Position numbers and translations under genes: made by a program. Shown here in pieces: positions 1-8,233 of a stretch of 64,000 bases of DNA. The notes below the pieces were generated by a model. It saw only the letters and a program-made list of their open reading frames with translations. It was not told the origin of the DNA and did no database searches. Position 1 is the first letter of the stretch. Every line of letters begins with the position of its first letter. Source of the DNA: JBBDSH01 sp040905045 (GTDB taxonomy: Bacteria > Pseudomonadota > Gammaproteobacteria > Eutrophobiales > Eutrophobiaceae); the NCBI GenBank assembly GCA_040905045.1, contig JBBDSH010000105.1:1-64000 (forward strand), in the 5' to 3' direction.

Positions 1-84
1 ACTGGCCGCTTTTGGATTGACTGAACTCATCATAATTCCTGTGTCGAGGTACTAGGATCATAACGGAAATCAGGATCAGGCACT

Positions 85-705
85 ATGGCCCAGTATTTCA
101 GAATTCACCCCGATAACCCGCAAAAGCGGTTAATCAACCAGGCCGCGACGATTATCCGGCAGGGAAATGTGGCAGTCTACCCCACCGACTCCTGTTACGC
201 CCTGGGTTGCCTGCCGGGGGAGAAGGCAGCGGTGGACCGGATCATTCAGCTGCGGCGTCTGGAACCCGGACATCACATGACCATGCTGTGCCGTGATCTG
301 TCCGAGATCGGTCTCATCGCCAAGGTCGATAACAGCGCATTCCGCCTTTTGAAGGCGCTGACTCCCGGTCCGTATACATTCCTGCTCAAGGCGGGCCGCG
401 ATATCCCCAGGCGGCTTCAGCATGCCAAAAAAAGGACCATCGGTATCCGCGTCCCGGAGAACAATATTGCGCTGGCACTGGTGGAGGCGCTGGGAGAGCC
501 TCTGTTGTCCACAAGCCTGATACTACCCGGCGAGGATCTGCCGGAGACGGACGCGTCGATTATCATGGACAAGATCGGATCCCGGGTTGAACTGATCGTT
601 GACGGCGGCAATACGGGGACGGAGCAAACGACGGTGATCGATCTTTCCGGGGATAAACCGGTCATCGTGCGCAGGGGCAAGGGGGAGGTGGAACGGATTG
701 AGTGA
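85..705 (+). CDS. YciO/YrdC/Sua5-family protein (threonylcarbamoyl-AMP synthase-like)
   Basis: 206 residues with the Sua5/YciO/YrdC fold. Visible signatures are the nucleotide/RNA-binding stretch around YPTDSCYALGC (residues 32-42) and the RTIGIRVPEN block near residue 118. The family makes threonylcarbamoyl-AMP for tRNA t6A modification. The YciO branch, which this length and the absence of the C-terminal Sua5 domain suggest, resembles it but its role is less certain. The ATG at 85 follows a weak purine stretch. The stop codon lies inside the first GTGAGGN heptad repeat. It sits upstream of trpS, as YciO does in many gammaproteobacteria. The family is clear; the YciO versus TsaC assignment is inferred. 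Confidence 0.85.
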   Translation: MAQYFRIHPDNPQKRLINQAATIIRQGNVAVYPTDSCYALGCLPGEKAAVDRIIQLRRLEPGHHMTMLCRDLSEIGLIAKVDNSAFRLLKALTPGPYTFLLKAGRDIPRRLQHAKKRTIGIRVPENNIALALVEALGEPLLSTSLILPGEDLPETDASIIMDKIGSRVELIVDGGNTGTEQTTVIDLSGDKPVIVRRGKGEVERIE

Positions 706-793
706 GGGGTAAGGAGTGAGGCGTGAGGAGCAAAAACCAGAGTGTTTGACTCTACAGATGCCGACCCCTTACTCCTCACGCCTCACTCCTCAC
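702..793. repeat. Mirror heptad element, GTGAGGN class, copy 1
   Basis: The left arm (702-729) reads as four heptads GTGAGGG, GTAAGGA, GTGAGGC, GTGAGGA. The right arm (765-793) is the reverse complement of the same words. The arms flank a unique core of about 35 bp, and about 20 of 21 positions can pair in the best register. The left arm starts inside the stop codon of the upstream gene, so the element is probably transcribed as a hairpin. It may serve as a terminator-like structure, but it has no T-run. Confidence 0.85.
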
Positions 794-810
794 ATGCCAG
801 AAGCCAACCA

Positions 811-840
811 CTGACGATACATTGTCAGAATGGGTATAAT
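811..840 (+). promoter_or_regulatory. Probable sigma70 promoter of trpS
   Basis: CTGACG at 811-816, an 18-bp spacer and a perfect TATAAT at 835-840, ending 32 bp before the trpS start codon. The -35 matches the consensus at four of six positions. The call rests on sequence match only. Confidence 0.5.
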
Positions 841-872
841 GCTTATTTGACCACCACTAAGGAGTCGTATAC

Positions 873-2084
873 TTGGCGATAACAGGCAATCAGCGCGTCC
901 TCTCGGGTATGCGGCCAACCGGTCAGTTACACCTGGGGCATTATCACGGTGTTCTCAAGAACTGGCTGAAACTGCAGAATGAATACGAGTGTTTTTTCTT
1001 TGTTGCCGACTGGCATGCATTGACGACGGATTACGAGAACCCCGGGAATATATCCGACTCCGTCTGGGAAATGGTGGTCGACTGGCTGGCCGTGGGCATT
1101 AATCCGGGAGCGGCCAAGATCTTCATCCAGTCGCGCGTCCCCGAACATGCGGAGCTGCATCTTCTGCTTTCCATGTGCACGCCCCTGAGCTGGCTGGAGC
1201 GGGTGCCGTCCTACAAGGATCAGCAGGAAAAGCTCAGCAACAGGGATCTGACCACCTACGGTTTTCTCGGCTATCCGCTGTTGCAGACCGCCGACATTAT
1301 TATATACAAGGCGAATTACGTGCCCGTGGGCGAGGATCAGGTTGCGCACGTGGAATTGTCCCGGGAAATCGCCCGCCGTTTCAATTTCCTCTACGGCCGC
1401 GAACCCGGCTTTGAGGAAAAGGCCGAAAACGCGGCCAAAAAGATGGGCAAGAAGAACAACCGTCTCTACCATGATCTGCGGCGCAATTATCAGGAGCAGG
1501 GCGATGAACTGGCGCTGCAAAAGGCACGCGCGTTGATCGAAGCGCAACAGAACATCAGCATCGGTGATCGGGAGCGCCTCATGGGTTATCTCGAGGGCGG
1601 CGGCAAGATGATATTCCCCGAACCGCAGGCCTTGCTGACGGAAGCGCCGAAGCTGCCGGGTCTGGACGGCCAGAAAATGTCGAAATCCTACGGTAATACC
1701 ATCGGTCTGCGCGAGAGTCCCGGTTCCATCGAATCCAAGATCAAGACCATGCCCACGGACCCGGCCCGGGTCCGCCGTACCGACCCCGGCGATCCGGACA
1801 AATGCCCGGTATGGCCCCTGCACCAGGTCTATTCCGATGACGAGGTCAGGGACTGGGTACAGACCGGCTGCCGCAGCGCCGGTATCGGCTGCCTGGAATG
1901 CAAGCAGCCCGTGCTGGACGCCATCCTCAAGGAACAGGCGCCGATTCGTGAGCGAATCAAGGAGTATGAGGCCGATCCGGAAACGGTACGCGGCATCCTC
2001 AGCGACGGCTGCGAAGCGGCCCGGGACGAGGCGCGCGAGACACTGGAAGAGGTCCGGCGGGCCATGGGCCTGGCCTATCGTTGA
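873..2084 (+). CDS. trpS: Tryptophan--tRNA ligase
   Basis: 403-residue class Ic aminoacyl-tRNA synthetase that charges tRNA-Trp in the cytoplasm. The HIGH-type motif appears as PTGQLHLGHYHG (residues 15-26) and the KMSKS loop as GQKMSKSYGN (about 266-275). It is about 70 residues longer than the E. coli enzyme, because of an insertion before the KMSKS loop. The TTG start at 873 is supported by AAGGAG at 859-864 and by the motif position; no ATG fits better. A promoter-like sequence precedes it. Confidence 0.97.
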   Translation: MAITGNQRVLSGMRPTGQLHLGHYHGVLKNWLKLQNEYECFFFVADWHALTTDYENPGNISDSVWEMVVDWLAVGINPGAAKIFIQSRVPEHAELHLLLSMCTPLSWLERVPSYKDQQEKLSNRDLTTYGFLGYPLLQTADIIIYKANYVPVGEDQVAHVELSREIARRFNFLYGREPGFEEKAENAAKKMGKKNNRLYHDLRRNYQEQGDELALQKARALIEAQQNISIGDRERLMGYLEGGGKMIFPEPQALLTEAPKLPGLDGQKMSKSYGNTIGLRESPGSIESKIKTMPTDPARVRRTDPGDPDKCPVWPLHQVYSDDEVRDWVQTGCRSAGIGCLECKQPVLDAILKEQAPIRERIKEYEADPETVRGILSDGCEAARDEARETLEEVRRAMGLAYR

Positions 2085-2199
2085 GTTTTCCTGTGTGGCT
2101 CATCAGAAGAATCTGTGGGCGTTATTCTGCTCACCATGAACGCTAACCCTATGACAGACAGGATTTTTTTGCATTCGCCGGATGCGAAATCGAATCCAG

Positions 2200-2343
2200 T
2201 TTTCAGGGTTGGTTTTCAAAAGAATCTCGCAAAGTGCGCCAAGTTCGCAAAGAGGTAAAAATCCATGAATCCTTTGCGTACTTGGCGATCTTGGCGAGAT
2301 CCGCCATTACCTTTCCAGGGATCCACAAATTTTGCCGAAGAAC
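2200..2343 (-). repeat. Composite CGCAAAG hairpin element, copy A (inverted orientation)
   Basis: About 144 bp. Arms of degenerate CGCAAAG/CGCCAAG words face each other around a core reading (minus strand) ATGGATTTTTACCTCTTT. The same core and the same outer flanks (TTCGGCAAAATTTGTGG on one side, TTGAAAACCAACCCTGAAAA on the other) recur near 37919-38040 and 61684-61830. The flanks and core are conserved while the repeat words vary, which suggests a dispersed element, not independent simple repeats. It fills most of the trpS-scpA gap. Confidence 0.8.
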
Positions 2344-2412
2344 CTCCTGTGTTTATGGCAGTGCTATAAAAGGCTGTTTCTGGCACCTGTTTCGGTTTAC
2401 CATTACGTCCCG

Positions 2413-3225
2413 ATGAATACGGAAACCACTGGCCCGCCGAATACCGAACAGGCCGAAATGCCCTTCGCCATCGTGCAGGGAGCACCGCTCACCGAATTTC
2501 CCCACGATCTGTTTATTCCTCCGGATGCCCTGGAAGTCTTTCTCGAGGCCTTTGAGGGACCGCTGGATTTACTTTTGTACCTGATCAAGCGCCAGAACCT
2601 GGATATCCTCGATATCCCCATCTTCGAGATCACCCGTCAGTACATGAGTTATATCGAACTGATGGAGGAACTGCAGCTGGAACTGGCCGGTGAATACCTG
2701 CTCATGGCGGCCATGCTGGCGGAAATCAAGTCGCGCCTGCTGTTGCCGCGCCCGGCCAGCGAGGAAGAAGAGGAAGAAGACCCCCGCGCCGAACTGATCC
2801 GCCGGCTGCAGGAGTACGAGCGCTACAAGGAAGCGGCCGAAAACCTGAATGAACTGCCCCGGCTGGAACGCGATTTGTTCGGCGTCGTGGTGGAATTCCC
2901 CGATCGCAAACGCAAACAGGAGCCGCCGGATGTGTCGCTGGATGCCATCCTGCAGGCCTTCGCCGACGTGCTGGTCCGGGCCGAGATGTATTCCCATCAT
3001 ATGGTACAGCGCGAGGTACTGTCCGTGCGCGAGCGCATGACCCTGGTGCTGGATCGGCTGCGCGGCAATGATTTCATCGATTTTAAGGAATTATTCAGCC
3101 CGGAAGAGGGCAAGGCCGGTGCCATTGTCGCCCTGCTTGCTATCCTGGAATTGTTAAAGGAATCGTTGATCGATATGGTACAGAATGAAATCAACGGACC
3201 TATTTATGTAAAGGCTGCAGCATGA
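2413..3225 (+). CDS. scpA: Segregation and condensation protein A
   Basis: 270 residues from the ATG at 2413. This is the kleisin subunit of the Smc-ScpAB condensin-like complex, bridging Smc heads for chromosome segregation. The conserved N-terminal kleisin motif is visible as FEGPLDLLLYLIKRQNLDI (about residues 45-63), followed by an acidic EEEEEEDPR linker and a winged-helix C-terminal region. The reading frame continues upstream to a TTG at 2332, but that extension runs out of a repeat element and is unlikely to be translated. Its stop overlaps the scpB start (ATGA at 3222-3225), so the two are translationally coupled. Confidence 0.95.
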   Translation: MNTETTGPPNTEQAEMPFAIVQGAPLTEFPHDLFIPPDALEVFLEAFEGPLDLLLYLIKRQNLDILDIPIFEITRQYMSYIELMEELQLELAGEYLLMAAMLAEIKSRLLLPRPASEEEEEEDPRAELIRRLQEYERYKEAAENLNELPRLERDLFGVVVEFPDRKRKQEPPDVSLDAILQAFADVLVRAEMYSHHMVQREVLSVRERMTLVLDRLRGNDFIDFKELFSPEEGKAGAIVALLAILELLKESLIDMVQNEINGPIYVKAAA

Positions 3226-4016
3226 ACGCGGAGACACTGAAAAACATCATTGAGGCGGCGCTCATGGCCGCGGACGGACCGCTGAGCGTCAATCAACTGC
3301 TGGCGCTGTTCGAGCGCGATCCGGAACCGCCGGATCGTAACGATATTCGCAAGGCACTGGATCAACTGGCCCTGGATTGCGACAACCGCGGCGTCGAGTT
3401 AAAAGAGGTGGCCAGTGGTTTTCGCTTCCAGGTGAGCCCCGATTACGCCGACTGGATTAACCGGCTGCAGGAGGAGAGACCTCAGCGCTATTCCCGTGCC
3501 CTGCTGGAGACCCTGGCCATTATTGCTTATCGCCAGCCCATTACCCGCAGTGAGATCGAGGATATACGCGGCGTCAGCATCAGCTCCGGCATCATCAAGA
3601 CCCTGCAGGAACGCGAATGGATCCGTGTCGTGGGCCACCGGGATGTGCCCGGCAAGCCGGAGCTTCTGGCCACCACGCGCCAGTTCCTGGATTATTTCAA
3701 CCTCAAGAACCTGTCGGATTTGCCGCCTCTCTCCGAGATCAAGGATTTCGACAAGATCAATCCGGATCTGTTTGATTCCCTGGAAGCACCGCAGGAGAGT
3801 GGTGACGATGCGGAAAAGGCGACCGCGGAAGCCGCCGAGAGCGATACGAAGGAAGTGACGGCAACCGCGGATGCGGAGCAGGAAGCAGCGCCGGACACGG
3901 GAGCCGAAGACGGCCCTGAAACGGAGACGGATTCCGCCGACAGGAAAGACGAAACTGATTCGGAAGAGGACGATTACGTCGCCGAACGCGACAATGTCGT
4001 GCCTTTCTCCGGTTGA
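3222..4016 (+). CDS. scpB: Segregation and condensation protein B
   Basis: 264 residues. ScpB dimers bind ScpA in the Smc-ScpAB complex. Two winged-helix domains make up roughly residues 1-165, with the conserved ALLETLAIIAYRQPITRSEI stretch near residue 92. A low-complexity acidic, alanine-rich tail follows (about 185-255), a common extension in proteobacterial ScpB. The ATG overlaps the scpA stop by four bases. Confidence 0.95.
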   Translation: MNAETLKNIIEAALMAADGPLSVNQLLALFERDPEPPDRNDIRKALDQLALDCDNRGVELKEVASGFRFQVSPDYADWINRLQEERPQRYSRALLETLAIIAYRQPITRSEIEDIRGVSISSGIIKTLQEREWIRVVGHRDVPGKPELLATTRQFLDYFNLKNLSDLPPLSEIKDFDKINPDLFDSLEAPQESGDDAEKATAEAAESDTKEVTATADAEQEAAPDTGAEDGPETETDSADRKDETDSEEDDYVAERDNVVPFSG

Positions 4017-4029
4017 ATTATAATGATTC

Positions 4030-4111
4030 GCGCCGGGGGCGGCGCTCCTACGGGTGCCAAGGTTTGGTGTGAAGTGGAACCCTGGATGTAGGAGGCCCGC
4101 CCTCGGGCCGA
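4030..4111. repeat. REP pair, GTAGGAG family
   Basis: Two GC-rich palindromic arms in opposite orientation, each carrying GTAGGAG (reverse complement CTCCTAC at 4045-4051; direct at 4089-4095), lie between scpB and rluB. A single related arm occurs at 57409-57433. This is a common gammaproteobacterial REP type and differs from the GTAGCCCGG family of the RAYT array in this window. Confidence 0.6.
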
Positions 4112-4136
4112 ACAAAGCTGATTTTAACGCTATTCC

Positions 4137-4898
4137 ATGACTGTCTCCCGCAAGCTCGAACCCGAACGCATCCAGAAAGTGCTGGCCAATGCAGGTCTCG
4201 GTTCGCGGCGTGAGATTGAAGGCTGGATCCGGGAAGGCCGGGTCCAGATCAACGGCCGTGCCGCGGTTCCCGGTGATCGCATCGGCCGCAAGGATAAAAT
4301 CCGTATCGACGGCCGCGATATCCATCTTGAAAAGGCGGTACCGGACAAGACCCGGGTGCTGGCGTATTACAAGCCGGCCGGAGAGGTTTGCAGCCGGCGT
4401 GATGAAAAAGGCCGTAAATCCGTATTCGATCGGCTGCCGAAACTGAAACGCGGGCGCTGGATCAACATCGGCCGGCTGGACATCAACAGCATCGGTCTGC
4501 TCCTGTTCACCAATAACGGTGAACTGGCCAACCGCTGCATGCATCCCTCCCGGCGCATGGAACGGGAGTACGCGGTACGGGTCATGGGCGAGGCCACAAA
4601 GGAACAACTGGACAACCTGCGTCGCGGCGTACAACTGGAGGACGGCACGGCGCGTTTCACCGACATCGTCGATTCCGGCGGCAAGGGCAGCAACCACTGG
4701 TATCACGTGGTCATCATGGAAGGCAGAAACCGGGAAGTTCGGCGCCTGTGGGAATCCCAGGGCCTGACCGTCAGCCGGCTCATGCGGGTACGCTACGGTC
4801 CCTATATCCTGCCGAGACGCAAGAGGCCCGGCGAATTCTGGGATCTCGAGGAGTCGGACGTAAAGGCGTTAATGGAAGAAGTAGGGTTAAAGGACTGA
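4137..4898 (+). CDS. rluB: Ribosomal large subunit pseudouridine synthase B
   Basis: 253 residues: an N-terminal S4 RNA-binding domain (about 10-60, ERIQKVLANAGLGSRREIE) and an RsuA-type catalytic domain. The catalytic aspartate lies in GRLDINSIGLLLFTNNG (about residues 117-133; the usual family form is GRLDxxTxGLLLxTNDG). RluB-type enzymes modify U2605 of 23S rRNA. Position after scpAB is typical of gammaproteobacteria. It lacks the long basic tail of E. coli RluB. Confidence 0.93.
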   Translation: MTVSRKLEPERIQKVLANAGLGSRREIEGWIREGRVQINGRAAVPGDRIGRKDKIRIDGRDIHLEKAVPDKTRVLAYYKPAGEVCSRRDEKGRKSVFDRLPKLKRGRWINIGRLDINSIGLLLFTNNGELANRCMHPSRRMEREYAVRVMGEATKEQLDNLRRGVQLEDGTARFTDIVDSGGKGSNHWYHVVIMEGRNREVRRLWESQGLTVSRLMRVRYGPYILPRRKRPGEFWDLEESDVKALMEEVGLKD

Positions 4899-4899
4899 G

Positions 4900-5028
4900 G
4901 TGCAAGGGACAAGGCTCAAGGTTCAAGGTTCAGGGTTCAAGGTTCATGGCTCAAGGTTCAAGGTTCATGGGGCAGCCCGCTGTTACTTGCACCTTGTTCC
5001 TTGGACCTTGAGCCTTGTCCCTTGTAAC
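4900..5028. repeat. Mirror heptad element, AAGGTTC class
   Basis: The left arm (about 4900-4970) carries repeated AAGGTTC, AAGGCTC and ATGGCTC words. The right arm (about 4984-5028) carries the reverse complements (ACCTTG, GAGCCTTG). The unique core is short. The element fills the rluB-endonuclease gap completely. It has the same design as the other mirror elements but a different word. Confidence 0.75.
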
Positions 5029-5039
5029 TTCACAAAGTA

Positions 5040-5675
5040 ATGACCAAGCGTCAACTGATGACCCTCTACCGGCGGCTTTACCGTTCCTACGGCCCCCAGT
5101 ACTGGTGGCCCGCGGAAACGCCTTTCGAAGTCATGGTCGGAGCGGTCCTGACCCAGAACACCGCCTGGATCAATGTGGAGAAGGCCGTTCGGCAGCTGAA
5201 ACAGGCCGGCAAGCTGGATCCGGACCAAATAGTCGGGATGCGGGCCGATCGCCTGGCCTCGCTGATCCGGCCATCCGGTTATTTCAATATCAAGGCCCGG
5301 CGGCTGCAGAACCTGTGTCGCTGGTATGTTCATGCGGGCGGCCATACCGGACTGGAATCCCTGTTAACGGAAGCATTGCGCGATAGTCTGTTGTCGGTCA
5401 ACGGCGTTGGCCCGGAAACGGCGGACGATATTCTGTTGTATGCCTTTGACCGCCCCGTGTTTGTTATCGATGCCTATACGCGCCGGTTACTGGGCGGCCT
5501 GGGCTTGATAGAAGGGACGGAGCCCTATGAAGACCTGCGGGCCGCCTTTGAATCCCGGCTGGATTCCGATACGGCGTTATTTAATGAATATCATGCTCTG
5601 ATTGTCCGCCATGCCAAGGAGCCGTGTGATGGCACGTCAGCTTGCCGGCACTGTAAGATAGAGAGGAAACTGTGA
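5040..5675 (+). CDS. Endonuclease III-like HhH-GPD DNA glycosylase
   Basis: 211 residues of the endonuclease III superfamily, which remove damaged or mismatched bases. The helix-hairpin-helix is LSVNGVGPETADDILLYAFD (about 118-137), with the catalytic-loop aspartate in VFVIDAYTRR (about 141-150). The C-terminal cluster region shows C-X5-C-X2-C, then the protein ends seven residues later. The fourth cysteine of the usual [4Fe-4S] motif is absent; a leucine codon stands where it would be. Either cluster binding is altered or lost, or an outside ligand is used. The substrate cannot be told from sequence. Confidence 0.85.
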   Translation: MTKRQLMTLYRRLYRSYGPQYWWPAETPFEVMVGAVLTQNTAWINVEKAVRQLKQAGKLDPDQIVGMRADRLASLIRPSGYFNIKARRLQNLCRWYVHAGGHTGLESLLTEALRDSLLSVNGVGPETADDILLYAFDRPVFVIDAYTRRLLGGLGLIEGTEPYEDLRAAFESRLDSDTALFNEYHALIVRHAKEPCDGTSACRHCKIERKL

Positions 5676-5695
5676 TTTCAGCGGCAAAATTGCCG

Positions 5696-5785
5696 GTTAG
5701 GGGTGAGGCGTGAGGAGTGAGGTGTAAAAACACAGGCATTCGACCACAGTTGCTGACTCCTTACCCCTCACGCCTCACTCCTCAC
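5696..5785. repeat. Mirror heptad element, GTGAGGN class, copy 2
   Basis: Left arm 5696-5723 (GTTAGGG, GTGAGGC, GTGAGGA, GTGAGGT) and right arm 5757-5785 with the reverse-complement words. The core is about 33 bp. It lies between the endonuclease gene and tpiA. Confidence 0.85.
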
Positions 5786-5851
5786 AGGGCGGATTTGATT
5801 TAATGCAAAACGGCCACTAAGCTTCCGCATTCAACGAAACTGGAAATTGGC

Positions 5852-6610
5852 ATGACGACACGGCGCCCCCTGGTAGCGGCAAACTGGAAGATGAACGGCA
5901 CCCTGGCGGCGATCCGGCCTCTGCTGGATGCCATTCTGGCCGGCCTGAAGGAAGGGCGGCGGGCCGAAGTGGCGTTGTGTGTACCTTATATATATATCCC
6001 GGAAGTTTGTTCCCGCCTGCAGGATCTGAATGTGGAGTTGGGGGCGCAGAACGTGTCCGAACACGAAAGCGGCGCCTATACCGGCGAGGTTGCCGCCGCC
6101 ATGCTGGCGGATTATGGCTGCGATTACGTGATTATCGGGCATTCGGAGCGGCGCCATATTTATGGAGAAAGCGATGAGCGAGTGGCCGCCAAATTCGCCC
6201 GGGCGCGGGAGCACGGTCTGGCACCGATTCTCTGCGTCGGTGAACTGCTGGAGGAACGGGAGCGGAGCGCCACGGAAGAAGTGGTGGCGCGGCAACTGGA
6301 CACCGTGATCGAACGGGCGGGTATCGAGTCCTTTGCCGGTGCGGTCATCGCCTATGAGCCGGTCTGGGCCATCGGCACCGGCCGTACCGCCGGGCCGGAT
6401 CAGGCCCAGGAAGTGCATTCCTTCATCCGGCTCAGATTGGCACGACATGATGACGGTATAGCTGATAGAATCCGTGTCCTTTATGGCGGCAGCGTCAAGG
6501 CGGATAATGCCGCCTCCCTATTTTCCATGGCTGATATTGACGGCGGACTGATCGGCGGAGCCTCGCTGATTGCCGATGATTTTCTGGCCATTTGCCATGC
6601 AACAGATTGA
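5852..6610 (+). CDS. tpiA: Triose-phosphate isomerase
   Basis: 252 residues, the normal family length. It interconverts dihydroxyacetone phosphate and glyceraldehyde 3-phosphate in glycolysis, gluconeogenesis and the Calvin cycle. Seen: NWKMNG (11-16) with the catalytic lysine, the electrophilic histidine in IIGHSERR (about 94-101), the catalytic glutamate in AYEPVWAIGTG (about 168-178), and the phosphate-gripping YGGSV (about 211-215). secG follows 10 bp downstream, the usual gammaproteobacterial pairing. Confidence 0.98.
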   Translation: MTTRRPLVAANWKMNGTLAAIRPLLDAILAGLKEGRRAEVALCVPYIYIPEVCSRLQDLNVELGAQNVSEHESGAYTGEVAAAMLADYGCDYVIIGHSERRHIYGESDERVAAKFARAREHGLAPILCVGELLEERERSATEEVVARQLDTVIERAGIESFAGAVIAYEPVWAIGTGRTAGPDQAQEVHSFIRLRLARHDDGIADRIRVLYGGSVKADNAASLFSMADIDGGLIGGASLIADDFLAICHATD

Positions 6611-6620
6611 CAGGTAAACG

Positions 6621-6977
6621 ATGGAAACATTACAGACAGTATTACTCGTAGTACAGGTGCTCGTCGCGATCGGATTGATTGGCATCATTCTGATCCAGCA
6701 CGGCAAGGGGGCCGATGCCGGCGCTGCCTTCGGCAGCGGTGCATCCTCGACGGTTTTCGGAGCCCAGGGGTCCGGCAATTTCCTGACCAGGGCCACCAGT
6801 GTTCTGGCCCTGGTGTTCCTGCTGAACAGCCTGTCCTTGGCCTATATCGCCACGCAACGCGTCAATGAGGATAAAAGCCTGATGCGGGCCATGGAGGAAG
6901 GGTCGGTGACACAGCCGGTTGAAGATGAGGCCGCGGAGGACCCGGAGCAATCGGACATTCCGGCCATCCCGGAATAA
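6621..6977 (+). CDS. secG: Preprotein translocase subunit SecG
   Basis: 118 residues with two membrane segments (about 5-25 and 55-75) joined by the glycine-rich loop HGKGADAGAAFGSGASSTVF, typical of SecG. The tail after residue 85 is acidic. SecG is the small subunit of the SecYEG export channel. It is probably co-transcribed with tpiA (10-bp gap). Confidence 0.95.
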   Translation: METLQTVLLVVQVLVAIGLIGIILIQHGKGADAGAAFGSGASSTVFGAQGSGNFLTRATSVLALVFLLNSLSLAYIATQRVNEDKSLMRAMEEGSVTQPVEDEAAEDPEQSDIPAIPE

Positions 6978-6991
6978 GTACCAGCAACATG

Positions 6992-7264
6992 GAACCTATC
7001 TCAACATTCTGCGTGAGCCGCGTTACTGGCCGAAATGTGTGGATGCAAGGCGCGCCGCGCAGCACAGTAGCCGCTGCGCTACGGGCAAGCGGCGCAACGC
7101 AGCAGCCGCGCATCTCAAACGTAACCCTTCGGGACCGGGCGCTTTGGGCCCAGGGCTTTGTTGCTCCTCGCTCGTGTAGCACAGTGGCTACACCACGCTC
7201 GTCGCGCCGCGCCCTGAACCCAAAGCGCCACGGTCGCGGCCACGTAGAATGTTGAGATAGGTTC
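6992..7264. mobile_element. MITE-like element with 24-bp terminal inverted repeats
   Basis: The left end 6992-7015 (GAACCTATCTCAACATTCTG, then CGTG) and right end 7241-7264 are inverted copies matching at 23 of 24 positions. The 273-bp interior has no credible gene and contains further inverted segments (CGCTTTGGGCCCAGGGC against GCCCTGAACCCAAAGCG). It lies between secG and the tRNA gene, ending four bases before the tRNA. Size, ends and lack of coding suit a non-autonomous transposable element; no clear target duplication is visible. Confidence 0.75.
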
Positions 7265-7268
7265 ATAT

Positions 7269-7353
7269 GCCGATGTGGTGGAATTGGTAGACACGCTGTC
7301 TTGAGGGGGCAGTGCCGTGAGGCGTGCCGGTTCGAATCCGGCCATCGGCACCA
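7269..7353 (+). tRNA. tRNA-Leu (anticodon GAG)
   Basis: The acceptor stem GCCGATG pairs with CATCGGC, followed by discriminator A and an encoded CCA (7351-7353). The anticodon stem CTGTC/GGCAG encloses the loop TTGAGGG, giving anticodon GAG. A long class II variable arm (GCC-GTGA-GGC) and T-arm GCCGG-TTCGAAT-CCGGC confirm leucine. It reads CUC/CUU codons. The secG / tRNA-Leu / nuo order is conserved in gammaproteobacteria. Confidence 0.97.
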
Positions 7354-7357
7354 TATT

Positions 7358-7430
7358 CGTGGCTCGTGGCTCGTGGCTCGTGGCTCGTGGCTCGGGGCTC
7401 GGGGTTTGGGGCTCGGGGTTTGGGGCTCGG
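7358..7430. repeat. GTGGCTC heptad tract, single arm
   Basis: Tandem GTGGCTC heptads grade into GGGGCTC and GGGGTTT variants directly after the tRNA. No matching opposite arm is present, so this is either half of a mirror element or a remnant. 7431-7876 holds no gene; it should contain the nuo promoter and includes the palindrome listed next. Confidence 0.7.
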
Positions 7431-7788
7431 GCTGGAAAGTCCCGGCCCGGGATCGATTCCGGGGTTCTGAAAACCCGATGCCTGGCGTAGTCCTGGCTGT
7501 AGTGCGCTCCGGTTTTTGCGCCAGATTGCACTTCCGTTGTTTACTCATTCCTGCCTGTTTTTCTGTTTCATTTCCTGTTCGAAGTCACCGGCGGTAAACG
7601 GAAATTTTCTCCAGCCGGGCGGCAAAATTTGTTATCATTCATGAAATAATCAGCCGGCCGGTTGCAGGCATCGAATGAACGCCGACGGGATGTGGCTCAA
7701 GGCGTCTTATTTAGCCCGGCCCAGGTGTTTTATGGGTTATATCCGGGCGGAAACCACGGCAGGCCTATATCTGTTAAATATATAGGAT

Positions 7789-7816
7789 ACTTCTAAAAAT
7801 CCTTATTTTTAGAAGT
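7789..7816. repeat. Palindrome ACTTCTAAAAATCC / ATTTTTAGAAGT upstream of nuoA
   Basis: A 28-bp hairpin sequence with 12-bp arms (ACTTCTAAAAAT and ATTTTTAGAAGT) and a short loop, 60 bp before nuoA. A near-identical copy lies at 41352-41377, 49 bp before the serine-cycle operon. It could be an operator, an RNA hairpin or a small dispersed repeat. Confidence 0.65.
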
Positions 7817-7876
7817 GCCCTATAGTACAGGCCGAAGTCTTTCAGCCCATACCCGGGCGATAAACAGGAAGAGAGA

Positions 7877-8233
7877 ATGCTGGAAAATTATCTGCCAATA
7901 CTGATATTCCTCATTGTCGGGCTCATTCTGGGCGTGGTGTTGTTTTGCGTGGGTTTTGTTCTGGGGCCGCGACATCCGGACAGCGAGAAATCCTCGCCCT
8001 ATGAATGCGGTTTCGAGGCGTTTGAAGACGCAAGGATGAAATTCGACGTGCGTTATTACCTGGTGGCCATCCTGTTTATCATTTTCGATCTGGAAATTGC
8101 ATTTTTCTTCCCCTGGGCCGTGGCTTTGCGGGATATCGGCATGGTCGGTTTCTGGGCCATGATGATCTTTCTCGCCGTCCTGGTGGCCGGATTTATCTAT
8201 GAATGGCGTAAAGGTGCTCTGGAATGGGAGTAG
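7877..8233 (+). CDS. nuoA: NADH-quinone oxidoreductase subunit A
   Basis: 118 residues with three membrane segments (about 6-28, 60-80, 88-108) and the conserved loop SEKSSPYECGFEAF (about 36-49), including the cysteine of the quinone-site loop. It is a membrane-arm subunit of complex I. GGAAGAGAG precedes the ATG. The stop overlaps nuoB by 10 bp. First gene of the 14-gene nuo operon. Confidence 0.97.
   Translation: MLENYLPILIFLIVGLILGVVLFCVGFVLGPRHPDSEKSSPYECGFEAFEDARMKFDVRYYLVAILFIIFDLEIAFFFPWAVALRDIGMVGFWAMMIFLAVLVAGFIYEWRKGALEWE

Noticed and set aside
2161..2190. T-run plus GCATTCGCCGGATGC as a trpS terminator
   Set aside because: The T-run precedes the weak hairpin on the plus strand, so it does not fit an intrinsic terminator.
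2332..2412. N-terminal extension of scpA from TTG 2332
   Set aside because: The extra 27 residues arise from a repeat element, and the ATG at 2413 gives normal ScpA length.
3399..4706. 435-codon minus-strand frame across scpB and rluB
   Set aside because: Antisense shadow of two conserved genes with no recognisable domain.
7301..7597. 98-codon frame over the 3' half of the tRNA and the GTGGCTC tract
   Set aside because: Its protein is mostly translated heptads (GSWLVAR repeats) and it starts inside the tRNA gene.
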